A program made the position numbers and the translations under genes. A DNA stretch of 64,000 nucleotides from Proteiniphilum acetatigenes DSM 18083 (GTDB lineage: Bacteria; Bacteroidota; Bacteroidia; Bacteroidales; Dysgonomonadaceae), in NCBI RefSeq assembly GCF_000380985.1, contig NZ_KB905694.1, positions 432,615 through 496,614 on the forward strand. Reading direction: 5' to 3'. The notes below the pieces were generated by a model. It worked only from the letters and a program-made list of their open reading frames with translations. It did not search any database and had not been told where the DNA came from. Positions within the stretch are counted from its first letter, which is position 1; each line of letters begins with the position of its first letter. This document shows, piece after piece, positions 36,926 through 47,034 of this stretch.

Positions 36926-37660
36926 TCACCTCCTCTGTCTAACCACCTCATAGATCAATACTCCAGCCGCAACTGATACGTTGAGTGACTGGATTGTTCC
37001 GGATTGAGGTATCCTCACCAGCTCGTCGCAAATGCGAAGATGTTCGGGAGCGACACCTGTATCTTCAGATCCCATCACAATGGCGACCGGCACAGAAAGG
37101 TCGGATTCGGTGTAAAAAGAAGCGGCTTTTTCCGTAGCAGCCACTACTTTTATTCCGCTGTTTTTGAGAAAGCCGATTGCTTCCTTCAGGCTATTCTCCC
37201 GGCAAACCGGGATAGAATGTAACGCACCAGCGGAAGTTTTTATCGCGTCGGCATTCACAGATACGCTTCCCCTGGCAGGAATTACAATGGCATCCACACC
37301 TGCCACCTCACAGGTACGCGCGATAGCGCCGAAATTCCGCACGTCGGTCAGTCCGTCCAATACTAAGATAAACGGGGTTTTGCCCTCTTCATAGAGCAAC
37401 GGCACAATATTTTCCAGCTTCTGATAGGTGACAGCCGAAGTGAACGCGATTACACCCTGATGGTTCTTGCGGGTGATACGGTCTATCCGTTCCACCGGCA
37501 CTTTCTGCATAGGTATCTCATAACGGCGGAGCTGCTCCTGCAACTCCATGAACAACTCACCCGACAGTTCGCGCTTTACCAGCACCTTGTCTATATCTTT
37601 TCCGGCCTCTACCGCTTCAATAACGGCACGAATGCCGAAGATCATCTCTTTTTCCTTCAT
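36926..37660 (-). CDS. rlmB: 23S rRNA (guanosine-2'-O-)-methyltransferase RlmB
   Basis: The 244-aa SPOUT (TrmH) family enzyme methylates 23S rRNA at the position equal to G2251 in E. coli. The N-terminal substrate-binding domain has MIFGIRAVIEAVEAGKDIDKVLV. The knotted catalytic domain has LVLDGLTDVRNFGAIARTCE, VMGSEDTGV and IPQSGTIQSLNVSVAAGV, the family's motif 1, 2 and 3. It begins 3 bases after recN and so belongs to the recN operon. Confidence 0.93.
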   Translation of the reverse strand: MKEKEMIFGIRAVIEAVEAGKDIDKVLVKRELSGELFMELQEQLRRYEIPMQKVPVERIDRITRKNHQGVIAFTSAVTYQKLENIVPLLYEEGKTPFILVLDGLTDVRNFGAIARTCEVAGVDAIVIPARGSVSVNADAIKTSAGALHSIPVCRENSLKEAIGFLKNSGIKVVAATEKAASFYTESDLSVPVAIVMGSEDTGVAPEHLRICDELVRIPQSGTIQSLNVSVAAGVLIYEVVRQRR

Positions 37661-37663
37661 ATT

Positions 37664-39325
37664 TCAATTTCTGTTCAGCATCACCTTGGCATTTTCGATT
37701 GCCTGTTCCGTGATTTCCGCACCACTCAGCATGCGGGCAATTTCCTGCACCCGCTCTTCGGGAGCCAGTTCTTTTATTTTTGTCGTTACGATATTGCCCA
37801 AATCCTCCTTATACACCAGGAAATGTGCTGTTCCTTTGGAAGCGATCTGCGGAAGATGTGTGATACCGATTACCTGCATTCTGGTACCCATCTCTTCCAT
37901 GATAGCTCCTACCCTGTCAGCCACTTCGCCCGAGGTTCCGGTGTCGATCTCATCAAAGATGATGGTCGGTAGTGAAGTCGCCCCTGCGATCATCGCCTTG
38001 ATGCACAACATCAGACGCGACATCTCACCACCCGAAGCGATTTGCGAAACAGGCTGCAGCACTACATTCTTATTGGCCGAAAAAAGGAACTGAACAGTAT
38101 CGGTACCTGTAGTATCAGGGATATTTTTGGATTTGAAATCACACTGAAACCTCACATTGGGCATCCTCAGGTAAGCGAGCCTTTCTACCAGTTCCTTCTC
38201 AATACGAGGCGCAGCCTTCTTTCTCTTTTCACTTAACAGGCCGGCTTTCGCCATCATTGTTTTCTGCTTCTCTTCTGTCTCTCTTTCTAATGCCTGCAGC
38301 CGTTCATCGAGCGAATCAATATTTTCCAGTTTCCGTCCCATTTCATCACGCAAAGCGATCAACTCTTCCACGGTAGTGACGGAATGTTTCTTCTGCAAGT
38401 CGTAGATAGCGCCTAATCGCTCCTCCAGCAATTGCCTGCGACCGGGATCAAACTCCACCTCTTCAAAATACCCGGTTATCTCCTCACGTACATCTTTCAG
38501 TTCGACAAAGGCAGAATCTACCCTGGCCACCAATTCAGATAACTTTGGATAGAACCGTTGTACATTATGGAGTGTATCTGCTACTGACCTCAACAGTGAC
38601 TCCACACTCCGCTCCTCTTCTGAAAGAAGTGCCGTGGCAGTAAAAAGCCCTGTCTTGATCTCCTCGGCGTGTGCAACCGCCTCCAATTCCTCTTCGAGTT
38701 GCCCCTGTTCATCCGGTTGCAGGTTCATTTCCGCAAGTACAGTATATTGAAATCTGAGATAGTCTTCCTCTTCCCGGTTTTTACGGGATTGCTCCCGGAG
38801 ATCGTTCAATGCTCTTTCCGAGGCACGATACGCAGTATACGCCACCTCATAGTCGGCACGCTCCATCTTTGTATCGGCCAGCAAGTCCACCACATTCAAC
38901 TGAAAAAGATTATCGTTCAATGACAAGTTCTGGTGCTGGGAGTGGATGTCGATCAACCTGTCTCCCAATCCTTTCAGGTCGTTCAGGTATACAGGCGAAT
39001 CGTTCACAAAAGCACGTGATTTCCCGTTACCCCATATCTCCCGTCGAAGAATACACTCATCACCTTCATACACCCAATCCATCTCTTCAAAAAAAGGCGC
39101 AAGATCATAGGCCGAGACGTCAAAAATCCCTTCTATGACACATTTTTCGGCATCCTGCTTGATCTGCTTCACATCGGCACGTTGCCCGAGGATCAGTGAG
39201 AGTGCGCCAAGGATAATCGATTTGCCCGCCCCCGTCTCACCTGAGATCACTGAAAAACCGGGATCGAATCCGATCCTGAGAGAATCGATCAATGCAAAAT
39301 TCTGTATGTATAACGACTTTAACAT
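37664..39325 (-). CDS. recN: DNA repair protein RecN
   Basis: The 553-aa SMC-like ATPase works in double-strand break repair. Walker A is ISGETGAGKSIILGAL near residues 30-45. A long coiled-coil middle part covers residues 150-370 approximately. The ABC signature QIASGGEMSRLMLCIK and Walker B TIIFDEIDTGTSGEVADRVG follow. The length is standard. It lies in a row with porD-like (upstream, 9 bases) and rlmB (downstream). Confidence 0.95.
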   Translation of the reverse strand: MLKSLYIQNFALIDSLRIGFDPGFSVISGETGAGKSIILGALSLILGQRADVKQIKQDAEKCVIEGIFDVSAYDLAPFFEEMDWVYEGDECILRREIWGNGKSRAFVNDSPVYLNDLKGLGDRLIDIHSQHQNLSLNDNLFQLNVVDLLADTKMERADYEVAYTAYRASERALNDLREQSRKNREEEDYLRFQYTVLAEMNLQPDEQGQLEEELEAVAHAEEIKTGLFTATALLSEEERSVESLLRSVADTLHNVQRFYPKLSELVARVDSAFVELKDVREEITGYFEEVEFDPGRRQLLEERLGAIYDLQKKHSVTTVEELIALRDEMGRKLENIDSLDERLQALERETEEKQKTMMAKAGLLSEKRKKAAPRIEKELVERLAYLRMPNVRFQCDFKSKNIPDTTGTDTVQFLFSANKNVVLQPVSQIASGGEMSRLMLCIKAMIAGATSLPTIIFDEIDTGTSGEVADRVGAIMEEMGTRMQVIGITHLPQIASKGTAHFLVYKEDLGNIVTTKIKELAPEERVQEIARMLSGAEITEQAIENAKVMLNRN

Positions 39326-39334
39326 ATACTTTAT

Positions 39335-40240
39335 TTATCTCAACCGCCCCAATTCAGTATTACGGGCGGGATATAATTTCAAAAGGGCCTCATGTGCCTG
39401 TCTCCTTTCCCGGGCATCAGTTTTGGAAAGAAGATTTACCATCTCTTCGAGTTTAGTATCACCAAAAAGCTTTATCAGTACGCTGGTCGGACGTTTCGTT
39501 TGCAGCGCCGACAAGAACAGGACTGAAGAAACTATTTTTTCCGATCCCGGTTCACCGTTTCCGGCCGGCACATCCAATCCCTGCCGGTGATAATCGAACC
39601 ACATATGCCGGTAGCCTTCCAGTGCCCCGTCGTTAAAAGCAACGGCGATAGCCGAACGGTTCCGGTTACTGCGGCGATCCCACCCTTTCCATCCGTAGGA
39701 TTGCGCATTGACAGCAATCAGTTCCATATTGCGGAAACAAGATGTACCACCTAACGAAGAGCGGGAGTCAAGATCGAGCCCCAAAATCAGATAGGTATAA
39801 TAGGCGATGATTGCTGTCAGGTTCCCCTGAATAAAATTGAGATCAAACTGCAAAGATTGATGCTCGGTATAGTCGAACTCCATCTCCGTGTCGCGTACAT
39901 TCAGCATGGGAGTGCTGTAGTCACTGTTCTCTACGGGTCGGTACGACTGCACATACAACTCACCCTTAAAGGATCCGGAAGAAAGTGCCTCGGTAATAAC
40001 CAATGTGAAAGAACAATTTATCCGTTTATCCCCCAGAAGTTGGCTGTCCGTCCATCTACGCCCGTTGATAAAAGTCCGCAACGCCTCTTCAAGAGTATCA
40101 AACACCTGCCTGTTGGCGCCCTGAACCCTGGAGCTATTCACTTTTACAAAAGCACTCAACTCCTGCGCGGAAAGCGGAGATATCCCTGCAACCGTAAAAA
40201 ACAGGATCACCAGCCAACAATACATTTCCCGTCGACTCAT
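39335..40240 (-). CDS. DUF4835 / type IX secretion PorD-like protein
   Basis: The protein (about 301 aa) has a signal peptide (YCWLVILFFTVAGISPLSAQ) followed by ELSAFVKVNSSRVQGANRQV. The conserved pattern KVN.SR.QG.N..VF.TLE.AL..FIN.R.WT is typical of DUF4835, which is annotated as PorD in type IX secretion. The role of the protein in T9SS is not well defined. I took the Met before SRREMYC; a second start 4 residues upstream is possible. Its place next to recN is common in Bacteroidales. It lies downstream of the deformylase gene with 43 bases between. Confidence 0.8.
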   Translation of the reverse strand: MSRREMYCWLVILFFTVAGISPLSAQELSAFVKVNSSRVQGANRQVFDTLEEALRTFINGRRWTDSQLLGDKRINCSFTLVITEALSSGSFKGELYVQSYRPVENSDYSTPMLNVRDTEMEFDYTEHQSLQFDLNFIQGNLTAIIAYYTYLILGLDLDSRSSLGGTSCFRNMELIAVNAQSYGWKGWDRRSNRNRSAIAVAFNDGALEGYRHMWFDYHRQGLDVPAGNGEPGSEKIVSSVLFLSALQTKRPTSVLIKLFGDTKLEEMVNLLSKTDARERRQAHEALLKLYPARNTELGRLR

Positions 40241-40283
40241 ATCCTCTAACACTCAGATATCTTACACATAAGCTTCTTTTACC

Positions 40284-40916
40284 CTATTGCCATCCCGGTT
40301 CTGTTTCCGGACAAATTTTATCCGTGAATAATATACCCCGCAAATGGTCGTATTCATGTTGAAAGATCACGGCAGTAAAACTATCGTCCCTGCTATATCC
40401 TTCCAAATGGCCACGATGAAAATCCCCCTTTTCATCCCAATATTCTACGTCCACCCAGGGCAAACGAAGCGTATTTGCACGTATATCGGGAATAGAAAGA
40501 CAACCGTCACGCTCAAAACAGACCGTATCTTTCGGGAAATTGACTATTTTGGGATTGATAACAACATGTAGGGGTTCATCAGGAAGATCCAAACGGGTAA
40601 ACAGGAATATATTCTTAAGCACTCCCACCTGGGGTGCAGCGATACCTACCCCGCCGGATACATGCATTGTCACGATCAGCCGACGGATCAGCAATTGCAG
40701 GCTTTCGTCATTTACAATTGAATCCGGATCAACATCCATGGATTTCATACGCAGTACCAACGAATCAACGGGATCAGTCACCTGAAGCACACGAAAAGGA
40801 GTCTCCCCATCTCCGTTATGGATGATTTCCCGTTCTCTTTCGGTAAAGGGTATAAACGCCATAAGATTGAATGAGCTAACCATAAGAAATAACACTGCGA
40901 TCAACTTACACTGCAT
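40284..40916 (-). CDS. Exported peptide deformylase-like protein
   Basis: The 210-aa protein has all three deformylase motifs. GVGIAAPQVG is near residue 94 and DGCLSIP (EGCLS variant with Asp) near 138. FQHEYDHLRG is near 190, the HExxH zinc motif with E in place. Unusually, it begins with a signal-like segment (LIAVLFLMVSSFNLMAF). If it is exported it could not act on nascent formyl-Met chains, so it may use another substrate or remain membrane-tethered. It is led by its own promoter and followed by the porD-like, recN and rlmB genes. The deformylase assignment is firm; location and function are inferred. Confidence 0.88.
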   Translation of the reverse strand: MQCKLIAVLFLMVSSFNLMAFIPFTEREREIIHNGDGETPFRVLQVTDPVDSLVLRMKSMDVDPDSIVNDESLQLLIRRLIVTMHVSGGVGIAAPQVGVLKNIFLFTRLDLPDEPLHVVINPKIVNFPKDTVCFERDGCLSIPDIRANTLRLPWVDVEYWDEKGDFHRGHLEGYSRDDSFTAVIFQHEYDHLRGILFTDKICPETEPGWQ

Positions 40917-40966
40917 TTGTCCTGACTTTAGAGATATATTGTATGTTCGTTACAAAAATCATGTTC

Positions 40967-40974
40967 CAAAGGTA
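40967..40974 (-). promoter_or_regulatory. Promoter -7 element of the def-like - porD - recN - rlmB unit
   Basis: TACCTTTG on the minus strand matches TAnnTTTG, 51 bases before the deformylase-like gene. Confidence 0.65.
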
Positions 40975-41011
40975 GTAAAATCCTTTCGAACATATTAGGT
41001 TCTGCAGGTTA

Positions 41012-43015
41012 TTAATGCAATCCGAATTCGTGATCGGTCACTTCGAATGATGTCCTCCGGTTGATCTGATCGGTAATCTCTTGTTGATCAGTTGTAAGGG
41101 TTTTAATAAGCTCTTCGGTCAGTAAATCTCCCTCTTTCAGAAAATCAAATTGTTCCGCTATCTTTTTCGTCACTCTCACCGGTCGGGTTTTACCAAAACC
41201 GTGGGCAGACAAGCGTTGTGAGTCGATACCGTGAGCGATGAGATAGTTCACTACCGATTGTGCACGACGGAAGGAGAGGTCGAGATTATATTCATCCGAA
41301 CCTTTCCGGTCGGTATGAGCCGCAAGTTCTATGGTAACAGATGGATGTTCGTTGAGCAGGGCTATCAGCATATCCAGTTCTTCTTTCGATTCCGGTCGTA
41401 AAGTGGCGCTGTCGAAGTCGTAAAATATATTTTCCAATATTACCGGTTTGTTATAAGGTATCATCTCAAAATCGACATAGTAGAGTGTATCCTTTTCTGC
41501 AGGGTCAGTCAATAATCTCTGCCGTTGATTGAGGAACCCATCAGCAGAAGCCATCAGCAGGTAATCCACTCCTCTATCGGCCTTGAAGCGGTATTCCCCT
41601 TCCCTTCCGGTCACGAAGCGGAATTGCAATCCGTCGCTTCCCACCGCGGTCACAATAGCCCCCGGGATAAATTCATCCTCCGGGTCCACTGCGAAGCCTT
41701 CTATCCAGACGGTTACTTCGGGATAAACAAAAGAGTAGATATGATCATACCCCCGCACATCATTCCGGTTAGAACTAAAAAATCCCTTCTCTCCTTTCGG
41801 TTCGAATGTGATTCCAAAATCATCAGCCGGCGAGTTAAGGGGAGATTGCAGGTTACGCACACGCCACCGCCCTCTCTCCCAGTCTCCCAGTCTCCCAGTC
41901 TCCCCTCCAGACGCGACTGCCATAAACATATCCAGCCCACCCATTCCGGGATGCCCGTCGGAAGAGAAATAGAGTGTGGTATCATTTCGCAGATAGGGAA
42001 AAAGCTCGTCACCTGGCGTATTGATATCCGATCCCAGGTTCTCTACAAAAAGGATCTCATGATTATTTCCGATTGCTGCCCGCCAGATATCTTTACCGCC
42101 GTAGCCGCCCGACATATCGGAAACAAAATAGAGGTAACGTCCCGACGGGGAAATTGCCGGGTGAGCAAAAACCGACAACGAATCATTCTTCACAATCTCC
42201 AAAGGTATACCTTCACCCCATCTACCGTTCACCCATCGGGAAAGATAGATATTTGCAGTAGTAGGCCGGTTGGGATCAACACCATTGAAAGTATAATACA
42301 TCCATTCCCCATCCGGAGAAAAAGAAGGGGTACCCTCATCATTCCCGGTGTTGACACCCGAATTTATCCGTTCCGGCCGCTGCCATTCCCCGTGTACATT
42401 TTTGACTGAACGGAAAAGGTCGTTGTATTTCATTCCGGTAATGGGACTGTTCTCTTCACCAAGCGACTCTTCCCTCGAAGAAGCAAAATAGAGACGGTCT
42501 CCCCCCGGCAAAAGCATCGGACTGAACTCCCCCCGGTTAGAATTGAACAATTCCATCCTCTCTACAATATATCGCGTAGGATTTTTATTCCATTCCTTTG
42601 CCAGTTCCACACCACGAAGTCCGCTCAGCGCCATCGGATCATCCGGCCGGAATGTCAGGAATCGGTAGTATGCGTCAGCCGCATCCTCGTAGTTCCCTTC
42701 CCGATGCAACATCCGGGCATAGTGAAAGTACATTATGGTGTCGGGATACCCGTAACGGATAGCATTAGTGTAAGCGGCTATGGCCCGGGCAGACTGATTA
42801 AGCCTGCGGTAGTTCTCTGCCATCTCAAAGGCTATAATTCCCCGTTGTACCCGTTCCTCACGGGGTGCATTACGGTATAATTTTCGGTAGGTCTCGCTTG
42901 CGGCATAATATTCCCCACGCAAGTACTGTTCCCGTGCGACACTCAGTCTTGCCTGATCACACGAGAGCAGCAGCCACACCGCAGCCAACAAAGTATATAG
43001 AATACGAAATTTCAA
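41012..43015 (-). CDS. porE: Type IX secretion lipoprotein PorE (TPR-PD40-OmpA)
   Basis: The 667-aa protein has a lipoprotein signal ending LLSCDQ. It then shows TPR-like repeats (about residues 20-150), PD40-type beta-propeller units with FSPDGEWMYYTFN and ISPSGRYLYFVSDMSGG (about 160-420), and a carboxypeptidase regulatory-like beta sandwich (about 435-520). The C-terminal OmpA domain contains AAHTDRKGSDEYNLDLSFRR, which binds peptidoglycan. This order and length match PorE of Porphyromonas gingivalis, which anchors the T9SS PorKLMN core to the cell wall. A 9-base in-frame repeat (near 41878-41905) encodes GRLGDWE-type residues. Confidence 0.88.
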   Translation of the reverse strand: MKFRILYTLLAAVWLLLSCDQARLSVAREQYLRGEYYAASETYRKLYRNAPREERVQRGIIAFEMAENYRRLNQSARAIAAYTNAIRYGYPDTIMYFHYARMLHREGNYEDAADAYYRFLTFRPDDPMALSGLRGVELAKEWNKNPTRYIVERMELFNSNRGEFSPMLLPGGDRLYFASSREESLGEENSPITGMKYNDLFRSVKNVHGEWQRPERINSGVNTGNDEGTPSFSPDGEWMYYTFNGVDPNRPTTANIYLSRWVNGRWGEGIPLEIVKNDSLSVFAHPAISPSGRYLYFVSDMSGGYGGKDIWRAAIGNNHEILFVENLGSDINTPGDELFPYLRNDTTLYFSSDGHPGMGGLDMFMAVASGGETGRLGDWERGRWRVRNLQSPLNSPADDFGITFEPKGEKGFFSSNRNDVRGYDHIYSFVYPEVTVWIEGFAVDPEDEFIPGAIVTAVGSDGLQFRFVTGREGEYRFKADRGVDYLLMASADGFLNQRQRLLTDPAEKDTLYYVDFEMIPYNKPVILENIFYDFDSATLRPESKEELDMLIALLNEHPSVTIELAAHTDRKGSDEYNLDLSFRRAQSVVNYLIAHGIDSQRLSAHGFGKTRPVRVTKKIAEQFDFLKEGDLLTEELIKTLTTDQQEITDQINRRTSFEVTDHEFGLH

Positions 43016-43081
43016 GCCTGTCGTTTTGGCTGTAAACGGCTTTTTTTGAAAAATATTGTGTAAGAACCGATATAGCTCCCC

Positions 43082-44599
43082 TTACTGGTGTTCCGGCCGT
43101 AACAGGTCATTCACTGTCTTCACCGGATTGAAAGTGGAAACAGGCACTTCCACGAAAATAGTGTTCCAACTACTCATAGCTCCATTCCATAATCCGGGCA
43201 GTTCCAACGCTTTCAGTTCTTTTCCGTTCTTCGATTTGTAGGATATGAATCCGGTATTCCGATCCACAAATTTTGTCAGATTGTATTTGTTTCCCTGATT
43301 GCACTTCACGCCACACACCACATCCACGGGATTAAAATGGGACCCGTTCCTGAATGCCTCCATTGCAGCGGGATCATTCTTATCGATCTGGGAACTTTCC
43401 AGTATTTGAAGAGAAGCGGTTCCGTCGGGATTGACAGCTATAAAAGGTCCGCCCCCTGGTTCTCCTTGGTTTTTCACCATCCCACAGACCCGGAAAGGCC
43501 GGTCGAGTTTCCTCTTCAGGTATTTTTTCAGTTCATCCTCCGAAGCAAATTCTCCAGGATGAGAGATCGACAGTTCGTTCTCGGTAAAAGCCAGCATTTC
43601 TGCCAGTTCCTCCGCAGTAGCTTCTCCTGATTCCAGCCGGTTCAGATAAGCATGTGTACGTTGTTGCATGGTGACAAGAACACCTGCCAACAACCTTTTA
43701 TAACGTGCTTCATTCTCTTTCAACCTGTCAGGAACCACATTGTCGATATTTTTTATAAAGATCACATCAGAGTCGATATCGTTCAGGTTTTCAATCAGCG
43801 CACCGTGTCCACCGGGGCGAAACAGGAGGGAGTTATCCTCATTTCTGAAAGGTTCATTGTTCATATCCACAGCAATGGTATCGGTACTCGGTTTCTGAAT
43901 ACTATATGATACCGAGAAGGTTGCGCCCAGTTTGAATTCGTAGTTTAGTTTCCTGGCTGCCACCAATAATTCAAACATCTCTTTATGTTCCGGCGACACG
44001 GTGAAATGCACATTCACCTCTCCGGCTTTATTCCTGGCATAGTATGTTCCTTCGGTAAGATGCTCTCCTACAGGAGTCCGATTCCCCTCGGGATATTTGT
44101 GGAAGAGGAGCAATCCCTTGGGTAGATTTCCGTATTCCATTCCTCCCGCATCAAGCAATGCCGAGGCTATATCTTTATATCGTCCTTCTTGGCACAATGT
44201 CTCCACATCTTTTGCAAATAAATTCTTACATGTCTCATCGAGCGGGCCAAAAAATGCAAATTGTTGAATCCTATCGAAAAATTCTTTCTCAAACGGCGTG
44301 GTCGGCACATCATAATCAGCATCCAAAAAGGCAAATAGGTCCTTAAACATACGACTGGCCGCCCCGGAAGCCGGTACAAATTTTGTCACTTTTTTTCCCC
44401 TACTCAGGAAATCCTGCCAGGCATCCAGATACACCTTTTCCTCTTCTTCTCCCACTTTCATTATACCCTTCCCTACGGAAGCTGCAGCTACGATAGAAAG
44501 ATAGGGAAATCCTGTAGCAAAATAATTCAGTTGCGTATCGATTTGATCCTGAGTGATTCCTTTTTCACGCAGTAATTCCAGGTCTTGTTGTATATACAT
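43082..44599 (-). CDS. DUF4301 family protein
   Basis: The protein (about 505 aa) belongs to DUF4301, a Bacteroidetes family of unknown function. Conserved elements include KVTKFVPASGAASRMFKDLF near residue 75 and FRPGGHGALIENLN near residue 255. KNIDNVVPDRLK and MVKNQGEPGGGPFI are also present. The phrase PASGAASRMFK looks like a nucleotide-binding loop, and the fold resembles sugar-phosphate nucleotidyltransferases, but no activity is established. I chose the Met before YIQQDLEL because it is close to the promoter and matches the family. It is monocistronic. Confidence 0.88.
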   Translation of the reverse strand: MYIQQDLELLREKGITQDQIDTQLNYFATGFPYLSIVAAASVGKGIMKVGEEEEKVYLDAWQDFLSRGKKVTKFVPASGAASRMFKDLFAFLDADYDVPTTPFEKEFFDRIQQFAFFGPLDETCKNLFAKDVETLCQEGRYKDIASALLDAGGMEYGNLPKGLLLFHKYPEGNRTPVGEHLTEGTYYARNKAGEVNVHFTVSPEHKEMFELLVAARKLNYEFKLGATFSVSYSIQKPSTDTIAVDMNNEPFRNEDNSLLFRPGGHGALIENLNDIDSDVIFIKNIDNVVPDRLKENEARYKRLLAGVLVTMQQRTHAYLNRLESGEATAEELAEMLAFTENELSISHPGEFASEDELKKYLKRKLDRPFRVCGMVKNQGEPGGGPFIAVNPDGTASLQILESSQIDKNDPAAMEAFRNGSHFNPVDVVCGVKCNQGNKYNLTKFVDRNTGFISYKSKNGKELKALELPGLWNGAMSSWNTIFVEVPVSTFNPVKTVNDLLRPEHQ

Positions 44600-44679
44600 A
44601 GCGCTTGGATTTAGAATTGTTATCTTTTTTATATAAACAGGGCAAGCAAAAAACCTTACCACTTTTAAACTTTATTCAC

Positions 44680-44687
44680 CAAAGATA
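44680..44687 (-). promoter_or_regulatory. Promoter -7 element of the DUF4301 gene
   Basis: TATCTTTG on the minus strand matches TAnnTTTG, about 80 bases before the chosen start. It lies upstream of the longer start too, so it does not decide between them. Confidence 0.55.
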
Positions 44688-44886
44688 GAGATTATTTTTT
44701 AAATGAAGACCACGAAAGTATAAAATTAAAACCGTCATATTGGCAGAAACGCCATCGCCTCAAAAATTTGGCACAACATTTGAAAAAGGAATAATGAGTT
44801 AAAAAACAGACCACCGATGATCGGAGGATTTTTGACAAACAAATTAAAACAGGAAATAAATCATAAAAATAACAACACAATAAATT

Positions 44887-46794
44887 ATGGGAAAAATAAT
44901 AGGAATAGACTTAGGGACAACCAACTCGTGTGTTTCCGTTATGGAAGGCAACGAACCCGTTGTAATCCCCAATAATGAAGGAAAACGGACTACACCTTCG
45001 GTGGTGGCTTTTATGGAAAACGGCGAACGCAAAGTGGGTGACCCTGCCAAGCGACAAGCCATTACCAACCCCAATAATACAATCTCCTCCATTAAAACAT
45101 TCATGGGGGAAACCTTCGACCAGGTGCAGAAAGAGATCGGACGTGTACCTTATAAGGTAGTAAGGGGGGATAACAACACTCCACGTGTGGATATCAACGG
45201 CCATCTTTATACGCCGCAGGAAATTTCGGCCATCATATTGCAGAAGATGAAAAAAACAGCCGAAGACTATCTCGGACAAGAGGTAAAAGAAGCGGTAATT
45301 ACCGTACCGGCATACTTTAGCGACGCGCAACGTCAGGCTACCAAAGAGGCCGGCGAAATTGCAGGACTCACTGTTCGTCGTATCGTTAACGAGCCGACAG
45401 CCGCCGCATTGGCTTACGGACTCGACAAACAGAACAAAGACTCCAAAGTGGCCGTATTCGACCTCGGTGGTGGTACGTTCGATATCTCCATCCTCGAATT
45501 GGGTGACGGTGTTTTCGAAGTGAAATCTACCAATGGTGACACCCACCTGGGAGGGGACGATTTCGACCATCGCATTATCGATTGGCTTGCTGATGAATTC
45601 ATGAAGGATGAAGGAGTGGATCTGCGTAAAGACCCGATGGCGCTTCAACGTCTGAAAGAAGCTGCAGAGAAAGCAAAGATTGAACTCTCAAGCGCTACCA
45701 GTACCGAGATCAACCTGCCTTACATCATGCCGGTAAATGGTATACCAAAGCACCTGGTAAAAACGCTGTCACGTGCTAAATTCGAACAACTGATCGACGA
45801 TCTGTTGCAGAAATGTAAAGAACCGTGTCTGACATCAATGAGAGATGCCGGATTAACCAACTCCGATATCGACGAAGTGATCCTCGTAGGTGGTTCCACT
45901 CGTATACCCGCTGTACAGGATATGGTGGAAAAACTGTTCGGAAAGAAACCGCATAAAGGAGTAAACCCCGATGAGGTAGTTGCCATTGGTGCTGCTATCC
46001 AGGGAGCCGTGCTGACAGGAGAAGTAAAAGATGTACTTCTGCTGGACGTAACCCCGCTTTCGCTCGGGATTGAAACGCTGGGTGGCGTGATGACAAAGCT
46101 GATCGACGCTAACACCACAATCCCGACGAAGAAGAGCGAGACATTCTCGACTGCGGCTGACAACCAACCCTCCGTACAGATCAATGTATTGCAGGGTGAA
46201 CGCTCCATGGCACGCGACAACAAACAGATCGGCGTATTCAACCTTGACGGTATACCGCCTGCACCGCGTGGAGTACCTCAGATCGAAGTGACCTTCGATA
46301 TCGATGCCAACGGTATTCTGAGCGTTTCCGCCAAGGACAAGGCTACCGGTAAAGAGCAGAAGATCCGTATCGAAGCCTCTTCAGGACTGAGTGAAGATGA
46401 GATCAAACGGATGAAAGAGGAAGCTGCTGCCAATGCCGAAGCCGACAGGAAAGAGAAGGAACGCATCGACAAGCTGAACCATGCGGACTCACTCATCTTC
46501 CAGACTGAAAAACAGTTGACAGATCTGGGCGACAAGATACCTGCCGACAAGAAAGCACCGATTGAAGCAGCCCTCACCAAACTGAAGGAAGCCCACAAAG
46601 CACAGAACCTCGAAGGTATCGACGCAGCAACCAACGAGTTGAATACAGCCTTCCAAGCCGCATCGCAGGACATGTACAATGCCTCCAATGCACAAGCCGG
46701 CCCGCAACCCGGAGCAGACACAGGCCAGCAGTCGCAGGCTAACAGCCAGCCCAACGACGACGTCACAGACGTAGACTTCGAGGAAGTGAAGTAA
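44887..46794 (+). CDS. dnaK: Molecular chaperone DnaK (Hsp70)
   Basis: The 635-aa chaperone folds and protects proteins with DnaJ and GrpE. The ATPase domain starts [19 protein letters not shown] and has the Hsp70 signatures [17 protein letters not shown] and [17 protein letters not shown]. The linker [19 protein letters not shown] leads to the peptide-binding domain. The tail is Gln/Pro-rich and ends TDVDFEEVK, like EEVD-type ends of bacterial DnaK. dnaJ and grpE are not adjacent. A perfect terminator follows. A TGGCAC-N5-TTGA sequence lies about 100 bases upstream. Confidence 0.98.
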   Translation: MGKIIGIDLGTTNSCVSVMEGNEPVVIPNNEGKRTTPSVVAFMENGERKVGDPAKRQAITNPNNTISSIKTFMGETFDQVQKEIGRVPYKVVRGDNNTPRVDINGHLYTPQEISAIILQKMKKTAEDYLGQEVKEAVITVPAYFSDAQRQATKEAGEIAGLTVRRIVNEPTAAALAYGLDKQNKDSKVAVFDLGGGTFDISILELGDGVFEVKSTNGDTHLGGDDFDHRIIDWLADEFMKDEGVDLRKDPMALQRLKEAAEKAKIELSSATSTEINLPYIMPVNGIPKHLVKTLSRAKFEQLIDDLLQKCKEPCLTSMRDAGLTNSDIDEVILVGGSTRIPAVQDMVEKLFGKKPHKGVNPDEVVAIGAAIQGAVLTGEVKDVLLLDVTPLSLGIETLGGVMTKLIDANTTIPTKKSETFSTAADNQPSVQINVLQGERSMARDNKQIGVFNLDGIPPAPRGVPQIEVTFDIDANGILSVSAKDKATGKEQKIRIEASSGLSEDEIKRMKEEAAANAEADRKEKERIDKLNHADSLIFQTEKQLTDLGDKIPADKKAPIEAALTKLKEAHKAQNLEGIDAATNELNTAFQAASQDMYNASNAQAGPQPGADTGQQSQANSQPNDDVTDVDFEEVK

Positions 46795-46825
46795 AGACGA
46801 TTACAATCGATAATCAAATAGTATC

Positions 46826-46862
46826 AAACCGCAGTAAACATTTGATTTACTGCGGTTTTTGT
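46826..46862 (+). terminator. dnaK terminator
   Basis: A 13-bp perfect stem (46826-46838 with 46846-46858), AAACCGCAGTAAA with its complement, is followed by a T run. It is a strong terminator 31 bases after the stop. Confidence 0.93.
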
Positions 46863-47021
46863 TTCAAAATATTTGTATATATATTAGTGATTATCTTTAT
46901 AAGTCGGATGAAACAACAGCCGTGAAATGTTTATAAGAGGAATTGACTATTCGTATTATTATGAAGAAAACGAATAAAAAAATTCAACCACATATACCAT
47001 TGATATTTATAATTTTATTTT

Positions 47022-47029
47022 TACCTTTG
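47022..47029 (+). promoter_or_regulatory. Promoter -7 element upstream of the candidate RNA and rpsU
   Basis: TACCTTTG matches TAnnTTTG, with transcription expected to start near 47035. That leaves a leader of over 250 bases before rpsU. Confidence 0.65.
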
Positions 47030-47034
47030 CAGCC

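Noticed and set aside
41525..42409. Plus-strand frame of 294 aa opposite porE
   Set aside because: porE has clear domains and a lipoprotein signal in this region; the other frame is rich in His/Arg/Ser/Pro as expected for a shadow.
44911..45648. Long minus-strand frame (245 aa) inside dnaK
   Set aside because: A shadow of the dnaK coding sequence with no recognisable domain.
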